NCBI GenBank assembly: GCA_001800315.1
Contig: MGVE01000007.1
Span: forward strand, 1-64,000
Length of the DNA: 64,000 nt
Direction of reading: 5' to 3'
Source of the DNA: Elusimicrobia bacterium RIFOXYA2_FULL_47_53
Lineage (GTDB): Bacteria; Elusimicrobiota; Endomicrobiia; Endomicrobiales; XYA2-FULL-47-53
Shown: positions 60,387 to 64,000 of the stretch, in pieces
Position numbering within the stretch: position 1 is the first letter of the stretch
Layout of the letters: every line of letters begins with the position of its first letter
Notes under the pieces: model-generated
The model's database searches: none
What the model was told of the DNA's origin: nothing
What the model saw: only the letters and a program-made list of their open reading frames with translations
Made by a program: the position numbers and the translations under genes

Positions 60387-62048
60387 TCAACCGGTCGCCC
60401 TCTTGCCGCCCGCTCTCTTGGACTCATAGAGTTTTTTATCGGCGGCATGAATAAGCTCGTTTAGCGACATATCCTGTTCTCGTTCCGAATAGACAGCCAC
60501 GCCGATACTTATTCCCACACCCTTGCCTTTAAGGCCGTCCACCACTTTTGAAACGACTCGTTCGGCCAGCCTCATGGCGCTGTCAAGGTCTATCTCGGGA
60601 ACGACGATAGAAAACTCGTCACCACCGTAGCGAAAGACCTGGTCCACGAACTGCCTGACACTGGCTTTAAGCATGAAAGCTATCTCTTTTAAAAGCCTGT
60701 CACCCTCAATATGTCCGTTTTTATCGTTAAATATTTTAAAACCGTCCACATCGCACATCATAAGCGCCAGTGACTTGTGCTGTCGTTTTGCTCTCTGCAT
60801 TTCCGCGTGCAGCTGTTCAAAAAGGTACCTTCGGTTGAAAAGCGTGGTTAGCTCGTCAATTTTAACCAGCTCAAGCAGTTTGGTGTTTGAGGCCTCAAGC
60901 TGGTTAACAAGCTTTTCTTTCTCCTTTTTCATTTTCTGTTTTTCCAGGTATGTTTTTACTTTATGGACCAGTTCCCCGGGCTCTACCGGTTTTAAAATAT
61001 ACTCATCAACATCTTTCTTAATGGCCTCAAGAGCGGTCTCCATACTGCCGGCCCCGGTCACAAGCAGGAATATGGTTGAAGCGTCTTTTTTTCTCACGGG
61101 CTCCACCAGAGAAAGCCCGGAGGCGTCTCCCAGGGAAAGGTCTGAAATGACAAGGTTAAAATATTCCTTATCAACAAGAGCCAGAGCTTCGTCAAGAGAG
61201 GCGGCCGCCTTAACATTATAATTCTGCTCTTCAAGGATTGCCGCCATGGTCTGCCTTATGGAATCGTTGTCTTCAACCAGAAGAATCTCGGGCAGGAGGT
61301 CATCGGTTTCCCGCTCAGACTCTGCAACCTTTCTGTCAACAAGAGTATTGATTTCGTTAATAAGCAGTTCAATGTCAAACGGCTTGAGCAGGCAGGTATA
61401 GACGCCCTTTTTGGACATCGTGTCTATTATTCCGTCCAGGCTGTAGCCTGTAATGGCGATAATAGAAAGCGTGGGCTTAATTTTTTTCATTCTTTCAAGC
61501 ACGGTGACGCCGTCCATGTCCGGCAGGCGCACATCCAGAAGCACCACATCAACATCCTTGGTTTTAAGAGTCTCCAGCGCCTCCAGGCCCTGCGACGCCG
61601 CGAGCACATCAAAACCCTTCGCGGAAAGTATCTCGCTGAGCGTGGAGCGGTCCGCCTCGCTGTCGTCTACTATAAGCACTACGGCTTTTTTCCTGACACC
61701 CGAGATCATCTTAACCACTTCTTCAACATTAAACGGCTTTTGCATAATCGTGGAAACGCCCTTTTCAAGCAGGTTCTTAAGCGGGTCAATATTGTTTGCT
61801 GTCATCATGAAAACTATCATGTCCGGCCTGATTTTCTTGAGTTCTTTAAATGTTTCAACCCCGTCAATACCCGGCATATTGACATCAAGCAGGGCAACAT
61901 CGTACTGCTTCTGCCTGACCATGTTTATGGCCTTGTACCCGTCGCTGGCGGTATCAATATCCCAGTCGTTAAAAGAAAGAATGTCGCTGAGAGTTTCCCT
62001 GTAATTATCGTCGTCGTCAATAATAATAACCGCGAGCTTTTTGTTCAA
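60387..62048 (-). CDS. Triple-receiver diguanylate cyclase (REC-REC-REC-GGDEF)
   Basis: 553 residues. Receivers at ~1-120 (LLDVNMPGIDG), ~130-245 (LLDVRLPDMDG) and ~262-380 (VISDLSLGDASG, a weaker third), then a GGDEF domain (~395-553: DELTTLFNRRYLFEQL, FRYGGDEFSIV, GISIGVAV). The catalytic motif is intact, so it should make cyclic di-GMP. The inhibitory RxxD site is replaced by QFVD, so feedback inhibition is probably lost. Its start overlaps the kinase stop as ATGA. Confidence 0.95.
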   Translation of the reverse strand: MNKKLAVIIIDDDDNYRETLSDILSFNDWDIDTASDGYKAINMVRQKQYDVALLDVNMPGIDGVETFKELKKIRPDMIVFMMTANNIDPLKNLLEKGVSTIMQKPFNVEEVVKMISGVRKKAVVLIVDDSEADRSTLSEILSAKGFDVLAASQGLEALETLKTKDVDVVLLDVRLPDMDGVTVLERMKKIKPTLSIIAITGYSLDGIIDTMSKKGVYTCLLKPFDIELLINEINTLVDRKVAESERETDDLLPEILLVEDNDSIRQTMAAILEEQNYNVKAAASLDEALALVDKEYFNLVISDLSLGDASGLSLVEPVRKKDASTIFLLVTGAGSMETALEAIKKDVDEYILKPVEPGELVHKVKTYLEKQKMKKEKEKLVNQLEASNTKLLELVKIDELTTLFNRRYLFEQLHAEMQRAKRQHKSLALMMCDVDGFKIFNDKNGHIEGDRLLKEIAFMLKASVRQFVDQVFRYGGDEFSIVVPEIDLDSAMRLAERVVSKVVDGLKGKGVGISIGVAVYSEREQDMSLNELIHAADKKLYESKRAGGKRATG

Positions 62049-63772
62049 GCTGTCCCTCCGGGCGATAAATTCACGACAGGGAGCTCAATAGTAAAGGTGG
62101 TGCCCCTGTCCTTCTCGCTGGTGACCCTGATTATGCCGTTATGCCTCTCTTCCACTATCCTTTTTACGACCGCGAGCCCAAGCCCGGTGCCTTTGGATTT
62201 GGTTGAAAAGAAAGGCTCAAATATTTTGCTGAGAATGTCCTTTGGAATTCCGCTGCCGGTGTCCATAACCTCAAACTTTACCATAGCCGCGGTAGAACCC
62301 CTGCCGGTTTTAAGCCTCAGCCTGCCACCGTTTGAGACCATGCTGTCCACGGCATTGTTAACTATGTTTCTTATAACCTGCTTCATCTCTTCCACATCCA
62401 CATTTACATTGGGAATATTCCCAAACTCAAAATCAACCTTGATGTTTTCCGGACGCTTCGCCTCTTCAACCAGGCTTCTCACCAGCGCGTTCAAATCCTG
62501 CGAGGAGAGCACCGGCGGCCTGCTTCTTGAATAATCAAGCATGTCATTTATAATTTTGTTCGTTGATTTTATCTCGTTCTCAATAATCTCTATGCGTTTA
62601 AACATCTTAGGATTGGTTTCCGGGTTCTTCTTAAGCTCCATATTGATAAGGTAGGTGGCGTTGGTAATCGCCGCCAGAGGGTTCCTTATCTCGTGCCCGA
62701 GAATATTTGACATCTGCCCTATGGTGGAAAGCCTTTCCGTGCGCTTCAAATCCTCCTGGAGCTTTTTTAACTTCTTGGTCATGTTATTGAAAATTACCGC
62801 GACCTTGCCGAGCTCGTCTTTGGAAACCTCGGGTATCTGATAGTCCAGATTGCCGATAGAAACCGTTTCCATGCCGGCCATAAGAACTTTTACTGGCTTT
62901 ACCAGGTTCTGGGCCAGCGCGAAGGCGCCGAGGAATGCCACTCCGCCGGTAATAAGGATTAAAAGCACCAGGGTGACCTTAAGTTTTGTGACAGGCGCGT
63001 AAGCTTCGCTGAGCGGCTCTTTGAAAATAACCAGCCAGCCCGGGCCGCCGCTCTGAACGGTTATGATTGTGTCCCAGCCCTGTTCATAGGCTTTGCCGGC
63101 TTCCAGACCCGCGTATTTTTTTACGGCCTCTTCGGGCAGATTAACTAATTTTTTATCCTTAAGCGAAACCGCGCTCAGAGAGGACGCGTCAATGAGAACA
63201 ATATCGGTTTTCTTTCCGGCAACACCGGAATTTAAGTACATCTCTATTCTTTTAAGCAGGTACTTTACATTAGCCCGCAGGTAAAGATATTCGTTTGACT
63301 TGGAATCAATCGGATAAACAGCGTCAAAGTAAGGATTATTTTCATGGTCGCGGGTGATCGCCCCGACTTCAACCTGCCTGGATTTTGAGCTTTTCGCGAA
63401 CAGGGCCTTGTCCACGGAAAAAGCGACACCTTCTCCGTGCATACCGCTGACAAGCTTACCGCTGTCATCCAAAAGATAGGCGGCCAGCAGGTGCTTGCTG
63501 GAAATAAAACCTTCCATCAGCATTCCGCCCTTTTTTGCCGAGGTCATTCCCGGGTTGCGTTCTATCTGGCGGGCCATGTCAAACTTTTTGTCTATCTCTA
63601 CAAAAAAACTATTGACCTCCAGCGTGACATTTTCCGCCTTATTGGCGTTATTCTGGTCAATGATATTTTTTAAAGTTCCTCCGGTGGTTTTAAGCAGAAT
63701 AAAACTGAATATCAGAAGAGGGATGATGGAAGCGATTATCAGGGCAAGCAGGAATTTATGAAAAAGCTTCAT
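62045..63772 (-). CDS. Membrane sensor histidine kinase
   Basis: 575 residues. Membrane helix at ~7-28, extracytoplasmic Cache-like sensor domain (~30-265), second helix (VTLVLLILITGGVAFLGAFAL), HAMP (~290-345), HisKA (ILGHEIRNPLAAI, phospho-His) and HATPase_c (NIVNNAVDSM, DTGSGIP, GTGLGLAVV). Coupled by ATGA to the triple-receiver GGDEF gene, its probable phosphorylation target, giving signal-controlled cyclic di-GMP synthesis. Confidence 0.95.
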   Translation of the reverse strand: MKLFHKFLLALIIASIIPLLIFSFILLKTTGGTLKNIIDQNNANKAENVTLEVNSFFVEIDKKFDMARQIERNPGMTSAKKGGMLMEGFISSKHLLAAYLLDDSGKLVSGMHGEGVAFSVDKALFAKSSKSRQVEVGAITRDHENNPYFDAVYPIDSKSNEYLYLRANVKYLLKRIEMYLNSGVAGKKTDIVLIDASSLSAVSLKDKKLVNLPEEAVKKYAGLEAGKAYEQGWDTIITVQSGGPGWLVIFKEPLSEAYAPVTKLKVTLVLLILITGGVAFLGAFALAQNLVKPVKVLMAGMETVSIGNLDYQIPEVSKDELGKVAVIFNNMTKKLKKLQEDLKRTERLSTIGQMSNILGHEIRNPLAAITNATYLINMELKKNPETNPKMFKRIEIIENEIKSTNKIINDMLDYSRSRPPVLSSQDLNALVRSLVEEAKRPENIKVDFEFGNIPNVNVDVEEMKQVIRNIVNNAVDSMVSNGGRLRLKTGRGSTAAMVKFEVMDTGSGIPKDILSKIFEPFFSTKSKGTGLGLAVVKRIVEERHNGIIRVTSEKDRGTTFTIELPVVNLSPGGTA

Positions 63773-63815
63773 GGAATATTTTCCTTTTTTATTATGATTG
63801 AAATTCTAACACATT

Positions 63816-64000
63816 TTAAGGTTTATTGTCAAAACGCCTGATATAGGTATCCTTCGCGCTTTTATCAAGACCCGGGAAATCAATATTATAATGAAGGCCG
63901 CGGCTTTCCTTGCGGCCCTGGGCGCTCCTTATAACCAGATCCGCCACGGCGGCTATATTACGCAGTTCAATCAAATCTGAAGTTACTATAAAGTCCCAAT
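63816..64000 (-). CDS. nadB: L-aspartate oxidase, C-terminal fragment (5' part beyond window)
   Basis: About 61 codons to the TAA at 63816-63818. The sequence [41 protein letters not shown] matches in form the helical C-terminal domain of NadB, including the RKESRG(L)H(Y) motif; only key residues E, L, R, N, R, E, S, R, G, H are needed to see it. NadB oxidises L-aspartate to iminoaspartate in NAD synthesis. Related flavoproteins (SdhA/FrdA) share part of this motif, but the ESRGLHYN form favours NadB. Confidence 0.85.
   Translation of the reverse strand, partial: WDFIVTSDLIELRNIAAVADLVIRSAQGRKESRGLHYNIDFPGLDKSAKDTYIRRFDNKP

Overview
This window looks like a chromosomal segment of an uncultured-type Gram-negative (diderm) bacterium. 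A complete Tol-Pal system, an outer-membrane barrel protein, a BamE-like lipoprotein and a bactofilin beside an M23 endopeptidase support a diderm envelope. Gene content recalls lineages such as Elusimicrobiota or Omnitrophota, but that is an impression; the sequence read here does not fix the phylum. The window divides into an accessory left part (1-26.75 kb) and a housekeeping right part (26.7-64 kb).

Left part, 1-16.9 kb: two tandem cassettes on the minus strand. Each has a secreted partner protein with a shared N-terminal domain, followed at once by a giant SpvB/FG-GAP/YD-repeat/LamG/PKD/RHS protein. Cassette 1 (7828 down past the left edge) has a partner with an apparently intact S74 self-cleaving chaperone end. 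Cassette 2 (16880-8407) has a partner with a degenerate S74-like end, a complete 2357-residue RHS protein with its own C-terminal tip, and a 94-residue two-helix membrane protein overlapping the RHS stop codon, a good candidate immunity protein. A 187-bp imperfect fold-back and a hairpin-rich leader lie between the cassettes.

17.1-26.75 kb: an AT-rich mobile-element core. A five-gene minus-strand operon is led by a sigma-70 family factor and holds four unrecognised genes (two small membrane proteins). Then come two divergent, related tyrosine recombinases, each with excisionase-like HTH modules fused to its C terminus, separated by a receiver-like/winged-helix protein of unknown role. A 52-residue ORF and a large serine recombinase follow. 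The serine recombinase gene ends inside the 3' end of a tRNA-His gene, which probably marks one border of an integrated element.

26.7-40 kb: tRNA-His, tRNA-Arg(TCT) and tRNA-Pro(TGG), then rdgB-rph-valS; a divergent M23 peptidase and bactofilin; an AEC transporter; an 830-bp patch of fold-back repeats; a PpiD/SurA-N protein; and a tightly coupled leftward group argF, gamma-carbonic anhydrase-like, HhH-GPD glycosylase, GAF-HD-GYP, cutA, maf.

40-57 kb: about 17 kb of nearly gapless minus-strand genes, read from the right: pal, cpoB, tolA/tonB-like, tolB, a 925-residue TPR protein, an outer-membrane barrel, tolQ, tolR, a HEAT-repeat protein, a thermonuclease, an OB-fold protein, a hybrid histidine kinase, a receiver protein, a PilB-type ATPase, a PAP2 phosphatase and a family-39 glycosyltransferase. 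57-64 kb: a MITE-like palindromic element, uvrA, a triple-receiver GGDEF protein coupled to a histidine kinase, and the C-terminal end of nadB.
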